Assembly (NCBI RefSeq): GCF_023101765.2 | Contig: NC_064228.1 | Coordinates: 548,501-612,500, forward strand | From: Spodoptera frugiperda | Lineage: Eukaryota; Arthropoda; Insecta; Lepidoptera; Noctuidae | Direction: 5' to 3' | DNA length: 64,000 nucleotides | Shown: positions 31,556 through 43,582 of the stretch, one piece after another | Position numbering within the stretch: the first letter of the stretch is position 1 | How the letters are laid out: each line of letters opens with the position of its first letter | The notes under the pieces: model-generated | What the model saw: the letters and a program-made list of their open reading frames with translations, nothing else | The model's database searches: none | What the model was told of the DNA's origin: nothing | Made by a program: the position numbers and the translations under genes

Positions 31556-31892
31556 AAATATAATATAATGAATATGTTCCCAACTTTGAGGTAAATCCTC
31601 GTCTGTCTATATTTAGTTGACATTTAATTTTTGCCGGTTTCCTGTTCTTAAGTGGCTCGGCATTACTTTGAGGTACAAATCAATAAAATAACATAAACAG
31701 CGTAGTATTATTACTACGGACGTTTTCCTTGATGTTGTTTACAGGGAAGTATATAAGCATACATAGCCGTACATGACTGTGTTTGATGGTAAATGTATTG
31801 TCTTTGGTGATCTAGGTACATTTTAATTTTGAAATTAAAAGGCTTAGCAAAGCCCTTAATGTAACTTTTATAAAAATATTTTGGATTTTTTT

Positions 31893-32187
31893 TTGGCTGC
31901 CACTTTGGCCGAGTGGTTGCGAGTGTGACTCGGCATTTACCTTGCCCGGCGGCAAGGGGTCTTCGGGTTCGATTCCCGCGTCCGGCGAAAAATTTCTGGG
32001 CTTTCTTCGGATTTTCGAAATTTTCTCTGTGGTAGCCCGAAGTCTGGAAATGTGACCGGTATATGGCAATAGGCTCACCCACATGGAATTTACAACATAA
32101 ATTGTTAAATGTGGGTTTGCAATGGCATTATGTGCCATAATGTGCACATCTGCCTACCCCTTCAGGGATTAAAGGCGTGACGTTATA
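31893..32187 (+). mobile_element. Family A SINE, subfamily with longer head
   Basis: Head ctgccactttggccgagtgg, then cccggcggcaaggggtcttc and B-box cgggttcgattcccgcg; the body is shared with family A and ends attaaaggcgtgacgtta. A distinct tRNA-like head on the same 3' body. Confidence 0.75.
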
Positions 32188-32287
32188 AAAAAAATGGTTT
32201 TAGCAGTACCTTGACCCTATGACACATCAATTTAGTCTGTATTGATAAAATAACTTATCAAAGTACTTATTTCGTTTTTATTTTTAA

Positions 32288-32430
32288 CTAGCATCTGCCA
32301 GAGGCTTCGCCTGCGTTCCCGTAAGATAAAAAGTATCCTGTTAACTAAGTCAGCTCATACCCTGTCTGTATACCAAATTTCATTAAATCCGTTCAGTAGT
32401 TTCAGCATGATTGATAAACAAACATGCAAA
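32288..32430 (-). mobile_element. Family H fragment
   Basis: Reverse copy: gaggcttcgcctgcgttccc, taccaaatttcattaaatcc, cgttcagtagtttcagcatg. Confidence 0.6.
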
Positions 32431-33289
32431 CAAGTGTGATAGAATCCATAAGAATGATTTTAAATGCGGTTCCGATTTTTAACAGTGAAATATTCAGTGT
32501 CAATATTCTACACACACAAAACAAAACAACATTATTTTAATCTAACACAATAAACACGACACTATATCATAGCCCTAAGCAGCGATAGACACATCCATAG
32601 CCGCATGTAGGTACGTAATTTTTAATTTCAAAAATTTAAAACGTAGGGTGACCAATTAAAAACAAATTACTCGTTTCGCCAAGAGCTCACTCGACGGCCG
32701 CATTTCTACCTAGGAACGTTTGAACACAGAATTCTACGTTTTAATTTCAAAAAGAACGCGAATGCTCGTACATTCATGAAATTCAAATTTTTTTGAAGTC
32801 GTTTTCTCCGGTTTTTTTTGTCTTTTATAAATCCCGGGATTAAACGATGTCAAACCGATAACGGGATACTTTTTACGGGATTCTAATGCTAACGTTTTGG
32901 TGTTAAGAATTGTAAATTACGGCTTATGTCGGTTTTTGTTTTAATGTAGTGATGTATGAGTGCCCGGGACTCGTTTGAGGTGGAATTTCGGCCTAAATTA
33001 GTGGATTTTTGTAATTCTGCTGCTGATAATAATTTTGTTTTAAAGCGCTTTGCTTGTAATTTTGCCGTAGTAGTCTTATAGTTGTTATGCTTGCCTCGAT
33101 AATATCTCTTAACTAAGAGTCACTTTATTCAAAGGTCTTCCTAAATTAATCTCTTATTTGTACTGTAATGTGAAACTTACAGTTTGGTAAAAACTAAAAA
33201 TATTAGTAAGACTCCATACTTACCAACACACTTTACCTGTCTTAGCTTGTTGTTGTATTGAGATTGGCGACACTTCAAGGAAGCTAAGA
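32431..33289. other. Unique intergenic DNA with GC-richer patches
   Basis: 32,660-32,790 (cgccaagagctcactcgacg) and 32,830-33,000 (ccgataacgggatacttttt) match none of the families. No exon structure found. Confidence 0.4.
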
Positions 33290-33632
33290 TTCTTCGTCAC
33301 ACCTTAACCGCCGCGAAAGACACTCCGGGTATCGGGGATCACGCGACGATCTCCGGCCACAGCCAAGTACAGGTCTGCAGACGGCAAGCAAAGGTTGCTC
33401 GCCATTCGACCAAAACCAGACCCGGACAGAGCCATCAGACTACCACAGGCGGGGTCCAGTAAGGCTGATGCCTGATCCCCTGCTGCGGATTACCTAGCAG
33501 GTTTACCGGGGCTCCGGCTCGAAAAGCAAGAGTAGGAACGGGGTGGTTTTTAGTCAGTAAGAGTCTGACACGCCCTCTCGCCTCGTCCAAGGCGGGAGAA
33601 GTCACTGGATGATTTTCCCCCATCAAAAAGAA
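33290..33632 (+). mobile_element. Family D retroposon, long copy
   Basis: Includes the 5' part (cgacgatctccggccacagc, gacggcaagcaaaggttgct) and the full 3' half, ending gatgattttcccccatc. Confidence 0.72.
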
Positions 33633-34724
33633 AAGCTCCTTCAAATTTAGCAGACACTGTTGGAAGTTTATAGTTAGTTATCTTGCTCAGTAGTCGCACG
33701 TCACATCAGCAGTAAAAAAAAATTGTGTTCACCATAATACTCTAGTAGCACGGGAGTTTACAACCTGTAGTAAATAATTCAGACTCAGTAAGCGTATACT
33801 CCACTGCGACCTTGATTTATATAACATATTCATTTTTAAAATTATTGCTTTTCACATAAACTCGGAATTTTAAAACAGAAAAATAATGGTCTCTCCATTT
33901 TTTTATAAATAACTATTTGTACTTGTATATTCGCATAGGACTTTTTGTAAGTTTTGGAGTTAATTCTGCTGTAGGTACATGGATAACTCAAAAACTTTTT
34001 ACACGGTTTTTAAACGCTTTTATTTAGCTTGACCTGTTTATTTGTTTGGTTCTTTAGTAATTGATGTAAAAAGAAATTGAAATTGCCTCCCTTTCCTGAC
34101 GTCTGATCGATCTGTAAAAAGCGTACAACCTACCATCGTACACTGAAACAATTGTGAACACTACTTACATATAGTTTGTCGTACATATTGAAAGTACTGT
34201 CAGACCTTAAATCAGTATTGTAAGACTATTATACCTAGGAAAGTATCATATTGGCCCTTACCACATATGGAACTCGCATTTTCATGCTTATAATGCTCGC
34301 ATCACCTTAAACTACTATCATTCAAACTATTTACACGATTAAACACCGACTTACCGAAAATGACTCTTCAACTACCAAAAATTGAGTATAATTTCCATTG
34401 TCACATCGATTCCTCGTCAATGACTGCAAGTCCGCATTGACACACATGCGACATCTGTGTGCAAGCTTAGGTAAACAATTGGAACTATTCGGGAACTGCA
34501 AGATAAACTGCTTGACGTCTTTACATATGTAAATTGAATGATTGAGCAAATTACAATTAGTTCAATGGTTAATACTATTGATTTGTCAGCTAAGAAGTCA
34601 ACCTAGTGTCAGTTTCTATTACTTTTAGAGTTAAAAAGAAATAGGAAAATAAATAAAAAACTAACTTAAAGCGTCGAGGAAATTGTCCTTATCGGAGTCG
34701 TGAGGTACCTAAGGTTCCCAAAAG
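33633..34724. other. Unique AT-rich intergenic DNA
   Basis: No repeat family or gene recognised. The 72-codon minus ORF at 34331-34549 lacks any domain I know. Confidence 0.4.
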
Positions 34725-34862
34725 ATCCGGATCTGCGGACTAACTAGCGGGTTTAATAGCAGGAGTAGGAATGAGGTAGTTTTTAGTCAGTAAGAGTCTG
34801 ATACTCGCTGTTGCTTCCCCCAGGGCGGGAGAAGTCATTGGAGGATTTTCCCCACTTATAAA
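34725..34862 (+). mobile_element. Family D fragment
   Basis: ggatctgcggactaactagc to gaggattttccccactt; the piece coding ggctccggctcgaaa is deleted. Confidence 0.65.
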
Positions 34863-34964
34863 AAAGGGTGCCCAAAAGACTGGCAGAATTGCTACGTTAT
34901 ATGGCCATGCTTAACTTTTGACCAAGGTAGAAGTCACAGAGTAGACTGTTGTAAGCCAAAAAAA

Positions 34965-35005
34965 CATAATAATTAATTTAGTATGTCTCATGAAAGTTAT
35001 TATAT
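34965..35005. mobile_element. Family E terminal fragment
   Basis: acataataattaatttagta then tgtctcatgaaagttatta; one arm only. Confidence 0.6.
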
Positions 35006-35734
35006 AAAAAAAACATACTGAAAACCACACACTAAAAACCAAAAACGATACAATTACATCTTAACCATGTACATAATGTACATAATATATGTATTATGTA
35101 TACAACAAACTTTTCTCACCGACTGTACGAGAGAGGTCTCGGCCCAGTTATACATAACAGTATTCAACCCACGTTCACATTAAAATATACCTTTTTAAGG
35201 CATAGTGTCACCTGTACTTATTATTTTGTTTTAAGGTTGCAAGATATTTTTTGTGACACTTTTTTTTCAGAACATTTATTGGACAAAAAACGTGACTAGA
35301 GGCTGAAATTACTGTAAAATTTAAATCTAGCTCTATTACAGATTCTGAATGAATACTTAAAAAATGAAGTTTTATATTCTCTTTTTTTAAGTTTTTAGAT
35401 GTCTGATAGGTAGAGTTAAAAAATTAAGAGTTTCTTTGGAATTTTACTTTGAAGTCAGTATTCAGTTTAATATTTTTAAGAAAAACTTGTATCTCATTAC
35501 CAGCTCCTGTGGCTCCTGTGACTCTTGTGATTCAGAATATAAAATTAAGACCAAAGAGAGAAGTACCTAAAGTTCATTGCATTCTATACGGACTTGCTTC
35601 AGATCCCACTAACCATAAATTAATTTTATGTATAACTGTTTTTAGACACAGTACTTAAATCCTAGACAAGCATAAAATTTTTTAGGTACCTACTAATACA
35701 CATTCATAAAATTACTTACAGTTTTTTTTATTTT
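35006..35734. other. Unique AT-rich intergenic DNA
   Basis: Nothing recognised; contains a short cagctcctgtggctcctgtg direct repeat near 35500. Confidence 0.4.
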
Positions 35735-35832
35735 TTGAGAGTTACTTACTAACTAAAAACCAACCCGTTCCTACTCCCGCTCTTTGAGCCAGAGCCCTGA
35801 TAACTCACTAGGTAGTCCGTAGCTCTAGGTCA
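35735..35832 (-). mobile_element. Family D fragment
   Basis: agttacttactaactaaaaa, ccgttcctactcccgctctt, ctaggtagtccgtagctc; only the central part of the element. Confidence 0.6.
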
Positions 35833-35859
35833 TTACTTATTTATGGAATATGAAAACAC

Positions 35860-35930
35860 AAACAGTTGTTTCGTGCAGGAATCGAACGCGCAACACTTTT
35901 TACAACAGCCGGTTCATAACGCCAACATCT
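35860..35930 (-). mobile_element. Family B fragment
   Basis: Reverse B-box region only: gtttcgtgcaggaatcgaac then gcgcaacac. Confidence 0.45.
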
Positions 35931-36636
35931 GTAATTTTATTAATTCCTTATGATATTATAAGTACCTATAATCAGTCTATTGGTCATTAGACTAAAATAA
36001 CGTTAAGATCTTTCAGATCAAGAATCAAGAAATATTTTCTAAAACCCACCCTCGCACTGACGATTAACAAAACAACATCAAAACCCCATCAATACTCACA
36101 CAACCGCTCAATAACCCCATAAGAACAGAATGAATGAATGAACAAATAAAAAACGTTTTAAATCTCATGGAATATCAGTACGAGTGTTAATTTGGTTTAA
36201 ATTTATAGCAGGCCAATTGCAAATATATAAGGGTGGGTTGGGGTAGAAAAGTGTTCCTGATTTATGTGCCGCGGTCGCTTCCAAACTGTAGGCCGGGAGT
36301 GGGGCTCGGTTTAACATGTGTGGTGGTTTATATGGATAGTTATGGTGATAATGAGGCAAAGTTGAGTGTTTTTGAATGTATTGTGGTTATTAGAGATGAA
36401 CTACATTTTTTAATGTAATATCAATACTTATTTTGTGGAAAATAAATCAGCTAATAAGTAAGTAGATTATATCTATATGAATCTAATTATCATGAGTCTA
36501 AATCTAGATAATTGTTGAACTAAAAGACCTGAAAATTAAGTGAGTGGGTGCTGTTGAAGAGGCGTAGTTATGAATGAATACCGAGCACTGAGACCTCATA
36601 AAAACATTTAAAGAGATAAGATTTTTTTTTTGGTGA
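35931..36636. other. Unique intergenic DNA
   Basis: A GC-richer patch at 36,225-36,320 (gtgccgcggtcgcttccaaa) is open in both plus and minus frames over about 60 codons without a recognised product. Confidence 0.4.
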
Positions 36637-36784
36637 CTACGGATTGCCTAGCGGGTTACCGGGACTCCGGCTCGGAAAGAAGAAGTAAGAATGGGGTGGT
36701 ATTTAGTCAGTAAGAGTCTGACACCCCTCTCACCCCGCACAAGATGGGAGAAGTCATTGGTGGATTCTTCTCACAATAAAAAAC
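36637..36784 (+). mobile_element. Family D fragment
   Basis: actacggattgcctagcggg to gtcattggtggattcttc. Confidence 0.68.
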
Positions 36785-37165
36785 AGGTATTATTATTATC
36801 TTATGTACTAATCGTAATCACCATCAGTAGAAGTACGCCCACAGCAGATCAAAGGCGTTACTGATAAAAGAGATTTGCCATGGTCATTTTACATGAGGAT
36901 AGCAGTAAGGTTACCGATTTATTTTTTAGAATGCTGTCTCTTCGTGGCTTAGTAGTCAGTTTATCGAAGTTCAAGAACGGTTTTAATGAATAGAACAGTG
37001 ACCACATCTACATATTAATTATGCGTCTAAGGGCCAAACCGTGATCATTAAACGTTCAAATCACTAACTACCGCTAGTACGGTGTATCTGCAACTTGAGT
37101 GTAATTAGTCCAATTTGTGATACAATTCAATTAGTATATACTATGTCTAGCTTAATATCTGATGC
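36785..37165. other. Unique intergenic DNA
   Basis: No gene or repeat family recognised. Confidence 0.4.
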
Positions 37166-37437
37166 ATACTTCATGTGGGGTAGGCAGAGGTGCACATTAC
37201 GGCACATAATGCCACTATACAATGTACACTCACTTTTCACCATTTGTATTATAAGTCCCATGTAATAGGTGGTAAGCCTATTGCCATATACTGGGCACAA
37301 TTCCAGACTTCGTGCTACTACTGAGAAATTTCCAAAAAAATGAAAATAGCACAGTAATACTTCGTCCGACCCGGAAATCGAACTCGAGACCCGTTGTTCG
37401 GCAGTCGCAATTGCGAGCACTCGACCAATAAGGCAGT
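37166..37437 (-). mobile_element. Family A SINE, near full length
   Basis: Reads tgtggggtaggcagaggtgc through actgggcacaattccagact to tcgaccaataaggcagtc. Confidence 0.78.
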
Positions 37438-37599
37438 CAAGAATGAACAGTTCTGACTATTTATTAAAATATTTGTAACTCTTCTGGTGTCTTCTAAATA
37501 AACAATACTGATCACCAGGGTGATCTGTTATACTCATTTACCCCATAAAGATCACATTAAAATCTAGTCTCTATTTCAATATCTCACTCACACATTAAC

Positions 37600-37805
37600 T
37601 CGCACGAAGCGCTTCACTTCAAGCTTCCTTATGCGAACTGCTATGGAGTGGAATTCATTGCCGGAGTCTGTGTTTCCTGATGGTATAACTTGGGTGCCTT
37701 CAAGGCCCGAGTAAATAGATTTCTTATGGGTAGACGTGCTCCACCGTAGGCCGCATCATCACTTACCATCAGGTGAGATAGCGGCCAAACGTCGACCAAT
37801 CAAAT
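37600..37805 (+). mobile_element. LINE 3' end with RT C-terminal remnant
   Basis: Encodes EWNSLPESVFPDGYNLGAFK then ARVNRFLMGRRAPP, typical of the end of a Jockey/CR1-like reverse transcriptase ORF, then cttaccatcaggtgagatag and an A-rich tail. Only the end remains. Confidence 0.65.
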
Positions 37806-38571
37806 GTAAAAAAAAATCCACACGACACAAGTTCCACACTCCCAGCCTATGATCCCGGTCGATTCTAGAGCCAGTTACGACTGGCTTTATCCGACTTGTC
37901 GCTTCTTTGGCTCAAAATGGCGGCATAATTCAGTCTACTTTGTGGCCCAGCGGACGCCACAATTCGATTTTACTATTCTTTATGTAAAACTGTTTAACTT
38001 AGAATTAATGGTGATGTTAATAACACTTTGTATTTCAAGTTTCTGATTGGTTTTAAAGATAGTGTTGGAACATAGATTTACATTTTCTTTACGAGATTTG
38101 GTATTATAAAAATGGTATTGAAATTAACAAAACATTTTCATAATAAATAAGAAAACTGTTTGTCTAATTATGACAAGCAGTTTCCTTGTTTCTCTTCTTA
38201 ACTGCACTGTCAAATATTATTTTTACGGTACATATACCTAAATAATTCCGAGGTGAACGACCTCACAAAACAAAGCCTCTTATATTTTTTGTACAACATT
38301 TTATTATAAGTTTGTAAACCACAAACTGTTTTTAATAACATATCTATATGGTAATATACATAGGCAAAGGTACAATTTTATTTAGAAGAAAATTTCCAAG
38401 TCGTGGTTTAAAGCGTCCAGATCATTCGATCAAAGTGATTTTTTAAGTTGTCCTTTGTTCTTTTATATTTGACTGCTTTTTTGATTGTATTTTTGCGAAA
38501 ATTTTAGAACATGTGAGATGAAATCTTTGTTTATAGAGAGAGAAAATATTAATAAGTAAAGAACTAAAACT
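37806..38571. other. Unique intergenic DNA
   Basis: A GC-richer patch at 37,850-37,970 (cgcttctttggctcaaaatg) and AT-rich remainder; no gene assigned. Confidence 0.4.
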
Positions 38572-38756
38572 GATTGCCTCGTTGATCAAGTGGTTATATG
38601 CCGCACGCTGCCAGACAAGGGGTCTCAGGATTGATCTCTGGGCCGGGTAAAGTATTGCTGGTCTTTTTCGGCTTTTCGAAAATTTCTCAGTATTCTTTTG
38701 GAGTCAGGAATTGTGCCCAGTATATGGCAATAGGTTTACCCCTCATGACTTATAAC
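38572..38756 (+). mobile_element. Family A SINE
   Basis: gattgcctcgttgatcaagt to cccctcatgacttataac; B-box decayed to aggattgatctctgg, 3' third missing. Confidence 0.72.
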
Positions 38757-39189
38757 AATTTTTTTATTGATGTACTAATTGCACTACTACTTAGACTTAG
38801 CCTCAGGTCCATCTACTTTGTTGTTACCGATAGTAGTGTAACATAAAAAACACCTGAACATAAGCTCTCTTCCAGAGGCAGTCTTAAATATTCAATATAC
38901 ATATAATTCGAATAACGTAATATAATAATTGTTCCAACGGATAATATCTGAGTATCAGTGGGGCGCGAAACATAATTACTTCGGTACTGTCGCAAATTAA
39001 ATCCAATAATGTTTTGATTACACGTCGTACATGACTGTACGTGTGTGTTTATGTATGTATGTTTATATACGTCAGTACAGGTAAGTACGAAATTGTTTCA
39101 CGTAAAATGATAAATGAGTGTATCTTATGTCAGATTCTGTTTTACAATAATAATTATGTTGGTAGTGTTGATACAAATAACAGCGTTAC
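38757..39189. other. Unique intergenic DNA
   Basis: No gene or repeat family recognised apart from short tatg runs near 39050. Confidence 0.4.
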
Positions 39190-39316
39190 ATGTTACCGGG
39201 ACTCTGGCTCAAAGCAGGAGTAGGAACGGGGTGGTTTTTAGTCAGTAAGAGTCTGACACTCCCTCTCCCTCACCCAAGGTGGTGGAAGTCACTGGATAAT
39301 TTTCTCCTCACAAAAA
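39190..39316 (+). mobile_element. Family D fragment
   Basis: ccgggactctggctcaaagc to actggataattttctcctc. Confidence 0.66.
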
Positions 39317-40130
39317 AGGCATTGAGTTCAATTTTCAAATTAGGCAAAGTATTATTTTAGTGAAAACACAGTTACATTTAATTACGTTAATACATGGAAC
39401 TGATAACTGGTGCAAAGTCAGTTCACATGCTTTCCGTGACACGGGGGTGAAAACAGCTCCGAATTGCCTGATTCTGGACTAATAATGGTCATTAAACGCC
39501 ATTATCACTTTTTGCCTAACGCGGCAATCGAACCATTAATGTATCAAATTAAAATTAATATAAAATAATATCATGCTTTGGTATACGAGGCAATGAATAA
39601 TATAAAGCTGCAAACTTTTAACACAGCTGTAAAAAAACAAATTCACTCCACTCTATATATTTATTTCATGAAATCAGTTATTTAAAAAATAAAACAGTCG
39701 GAGCTCGTCCCGTCGAGTACTTCAAACAAACAATATATTGTAAAAATTCAGTATTGTATTGTTTTTGTTTCACTTTTTTGTTTCGATTCAAAGATTGATT
39801 CGTTGTTTTTTCTGATTGATATCAATTTTTCAACTTTCTACAGCGTTTTTTTTTTTTCACATTTATTTTTTATGAAAATTGATTTTAATATTATTGGCAC
39901 GTTACCAAAAATGTTGAGATGGATATTTTTATTATTTTATTTTTACGGTTTGATTTTTTAAATTGTTTCTCTTTGATCGATTCGTGATTGTGTCCAAAAT
40001 GTATTTCTGTGTATTTTAATTTTCAAGAGATAAAAAATTTAATAGGGTAAGACTCTTTACATATTATGTTTACTTTGTGTGCCTGATGTAATTATAATAG
40101 CAAAGTATATTTAGTTATGTTTATGCAACG
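39317..40130. other. Unique AT-rich intergenic DNA
   Basis: Nothing coding or repetitive recognised. Confidence 0.4.
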
Positions 40131-40387
40131 TCACGAAGTTGATCTCCGAAGGGGTAGTCAGAGGTGCATATTACGGCATGTGATGCCATTGTACAATATA
40201 CTTCACCATTTGTGTTATGAGTCCCACGATATAAGGGATGACCCAATTGCCATATTATACTGGGCAACCTAGAAATTATTATCGAAAAACCAAAAAAGCC
40301 CAGTAATACTTTGCCCGACCTGGAATTGAACCCGAGACCCCTGGCCCGGCAGTCGCACTTGCGATCTCTCGACCAATGAGGCAGACA
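40131..40387 (-). mobile_element. Family A SINE, near full length
   Basis: gatctccgaaggggtagtca to ctctcgaccaatgaggcag, with ctttgcccgacctggaattg in the head. Confidence 0.76.
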
Positions 40388-40879
40388 AGAAACAGATATT
40401 ATGAACGTACTTATATTTACTGTATACGACTATCTAAAAGAGACATATTGAAGTAAAACTGAGCACTAAAAAAATATGCAATCAAGCTGAACACAAAACT
40501 AAAGTAAGAAAAAAAATATTATCAATCACCCACAGCCGTCCATTCGAAATCTCCCACCCTTATCTAGCCGTTAACTCCAAAGATACATTTCAACAACTCC
40601 CAAAGTATAAAGGTAGTATTATAAAATTCACGCTCAAACTCCGGCCAACTAGAGGCGTGGGCGATGCAGCCTCTCTGCAGTTTCCGTGCCACGTGTGCTG
40701 GTTGCAATTGTTTTTTTAAACACCATCTGTCTCTCTGGCAGCCTATCAAAAAGGGCTTTTTTTTCATATAAACATCCTTTTTTAACTAGTTTGTTGTGTC
40801 TTTATCGAATTTTACTTGACTATCAGTATTTTATATGAAGCAAAAGCTCTCCGCAATCTGATTTGAGTAGCATATTATG
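40388..40879. other. Unique intergenic DNA
   Basis: Includes a 67-codon minus ORF at 40564-40767 with no known domain. Confidence 0.35.
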
Positions 40880-41107
40880 GGGGTAAGCCGGTAAATGAGC
40901 AGACGGATCACCTTATTGTAAGCAATCGGCGCCACCCATGGACAGCCAAAACACCAGAGGCGTTACAAATACGTTACCTGTCTTTTGGGAGATAGGAATT
41001 TGAGCATTGTTGGGGATTCAGGGATTAGGGAGATTGGGGTAATTAGACCTTCTATTACCTCACTCACGTGACGAAACGAAACAGCAGACTGAAGTGTTGT
41101 TTCATGA
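40880..41107 (+). mobile_element. Family C repeat, joined to family B
   Basis: ggggtaagccggtaaatgag to gactttctgtg, where family C stops mid-element and family B sequence begins at about 41108. Confidence 0.7.
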
Positions 41108-41262
41108 TGACTTTCTGTGAAGCAACTTACTGCCATGCAACGTGCAGCGGTTTCGATTCTCGCACCGAACAACTCTTTGTGTGATCCACAAATTATTGTT
41201 ACTGGTCTGAGTGTCAAGTGGTGAAATTGTATGTTTGTGAACCCACGACAAAGGAAAGAAAT
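41108..41262 (+). mobile_element. Family B SINE, head truncated
   Basis: acttactgccatgcaacgtg, B-box cggtttcgattctcgca, tgtgatccacaaattattg, gtgaacccacgac. Confidence 0.68.
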
Positions 41263-41667
41263 CATAATGTGGAGCAAAGATAACAAAAAATAAGAAAAAA
41301 CAACAACTCAATATCTGTCACTTCAACACAAAAAATTCATCATTCAATTCACAGTCCAAGAATGAAAGATTCAGCGTTCAACAGAAAACTATTTTAATTA
41401 CAAATCTGTCCGTGTAGTGTGAGCCACCCCTTGCAGGCTTGGCTTAAATCAAAATTTAGCATATCTTAGCCAATTTAAATTTTAAAATTTATACTTATTC
41501 ATCGTCCTAAGTTGTGGCGTCCAACTTGACTTTCATGTTTAAAATACTGTTTAACTTATAAACTTGAGAGGAATTGTAAAGAATACTTTGCCTTGTCTTG
41601 ATAAAAATGTGGATTTTCCTTTGTTAGGAAAAGATTGAGGTTTTTTGTTTCATAATTTTGTTGCTAA

Positions 41668-41835
41668 GGAGCGGTTGGTGCGGTGGCTGGGTTACCGGCT
41701 GTGTGGTGGGGCCGATCCCCGCATGAAGCAACTCTTTGAGTGATCCAGAAATTGTTGTTTCGGGTCTGGGTGTCACGTCCATGTGAAATTATTGTATGTT
41801 TGTAAATTTATCTATGACTCAGAGAAAAGTTTATA
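41668..41835 (+). mobile_element. Family B SINE
   Basis: gagcggttggtgcggtggct, decayed B-box gggccgatccccgca, ctctttgagtgatccagaaa, tgtttcgggtctgggtgtca. Confidence 0.72.
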
Positions 41836-42641
41836 AATCAAAATAGATTTATTTATGAATTTTAATAAAATATACGTGGAAGAGCCAAATTTTAACACAA
41901 ATCGGTTGGATTGGCTGGAGTGATACGATGGCCTCACAAAATACCGTCGTGAAACTAAGCTTGCATTTTATTTACCTATCTGCGTGAGAAGGGCTAACAT
42001 TCCTGCGTAACTATTCTGAACTTGCAGGATGCTGCAAGTTCAGAATACTTACCACCAGATGATGCATATGAACTTTCGCCACCTGTTCCAAAAGAAAAAA
42101 AGCGGTGGAAACACCCAAAATTATTATTAAATTATCCAAAGTCTTATTTCAGATGCAATACCTGGAATCTTAATAACATTATAAAGACTTAATGAAATAT
42201 TTCTAAAACTTTAAAATTTATTTTCGTACATAATCAAGAGTTAAAACAATACAATTAAGCTATAAGGTAAGACCATGACCTAAACTAACTAACAGAAATA
42301 TATTCACATTTATTAAGAGTAACTCACATAATTTAAAGTTACAGATAGTCTTTATCAAAATTTCTGTCCTTGATATCGTAAATCAGAAATCTAATCGCTA
42401 ACTTGAAATTGTCCCACGGTGGGCGCCAATAAAAGTCGCCCCTCACTTAATATTAAATTCGACCCTATTAACATTTTATCTCGACAAAACTTAAACTACT
42501 ATATCTTTAGGAGATTAGAATTTACTAGAACATTACATAATATAATGCTTTTTGTATTTATTATGTATTGTAATATAAGGGTTTTTATTCAGCTGGGTGA
42601 TAGGCAGAAGTGCATAATTAAGTGCATAAAATTTCACTTTA
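41836..42641. other. Unique intergenic DNA with a perfect hairpin
   Basis: Contains the 15-bp-arm hairpin at 42013-42046, followed by a LINE/family C-like piece (cttaccaccagatgatgca). The rest is AT-rich and unassigned. Confidence 0.4.
42013..42046. repeat. Perfect hairpin, 15-bp arms, 4-nt loop
   Basis: attctgaacttgcag, loop gatg, ctgcaagttcagaat. No T-run after it, and the context is eukaryotic, so not called a terminator. Confidence 0.9.
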
Positions 42642-42770
42642 ATTGCCGCACTTAGAGAAATTCAATGATTCCTTAAATTATTCCTTATTAACGTTTTTTT
42701 CATCGAAAACGAAAAGATTTGCTAAGGACTAGGTTAAGTAACCATTAGATGACTCTGAGTACGGCGGTAA
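42642..42770. mobile_element. Family F MITE
   Basis: taattgccgcacttagagaa and gatgactctgagtacggcgg; middle diverged. Confidence 0.7.
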
Positions 42771-43431
42771 GTAAGTTACTACTAATAGGGAGCAAACCTA
42801 TTATCATATACTAACAATAATTCGAATATCTGTGTTACTTTTTATAATACTATTAAAAAACACAAATATCGCAATAATACTTTAACCGAACTTTAATTAT
42901 ACCTAATACTGTTTGCACATCAGTCACACTTACAATAATTAACAAGACAAACAAAACCAATTTACTCCAAAAAAACCTATTTTAGTCAAAAACACGTTTT
43001 TTAACCAACCAAAGTATAGGTCCCGTGTTGGGCGCCAACAGTTTTCATCCAAACTCTAATCTTACAGCGTTCTTCAACGAGTGAGATTTAAAAATTCATT
43101 ACCAGTGAGATAAAACCGAGCTCAAAGGTCCCTGGGCCTTGTTTAAAACTTACTACGCATTTTTTATTGGACGAAATATATACTTTTTTTTCTGTATTTT
43201 CTACGCAAGGTGCCATAAAAGTTGATGTAAATATGGTTGCGTGATAAAAACATTCATAATGAAGTATGTTCTGCGTTAAATATAAAATGAGGGTAGAATG
43301 TTATTACTGTAGAAGGGAAAAATGTCTGTCTTCGGTTTAGTGATCGCAATCCTTACTTTTATGTTTGTATTTCTTTATATAGTATAGACATCATCAGCTT
43401 GTCTGTTGGTTTTCGGAGATATAATCAGTAC
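42771..43431. other. Unique intergenic DNA
   Basis: A GC-richer patch at 43,015-43,145 (tcccgtgttgggcgccaaca) matches no family; nothing coding recognised. Confidence 0.4.
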
Positions 43432-43582
43432 CCTTTTTTGAGGAGGGAAAATCATCCCACGAATTCTCCCGCGGGGGGAAATGTCAGACTCTTACTGACT
43501 AAAAACCACCCCGTTCCTACTCCTGCTTTTCGAGCCGGAGCCCCGGCAAACCCGCTAGGTAGTCCAGTAGTCCGCAGCTCAC
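43432..43582 (-). mobile_element. Family D fragment
   Basis: ttttttgaggagggaaaatc, gtcagactcttactgactaa, gagccggagccccggcaaac, then agtccgcagctc. Confidence 0.7.

Noticed and set aside
31714..32147. Two overlapping minus ORFs of 111-122 codons
   Set aside because: They are readings through the family A SINE at 31893-32187.
42013..42046. Rho-independent terminator
   Set aside because: The context is an insect nuclear genome and no T-run follows the hairpin.
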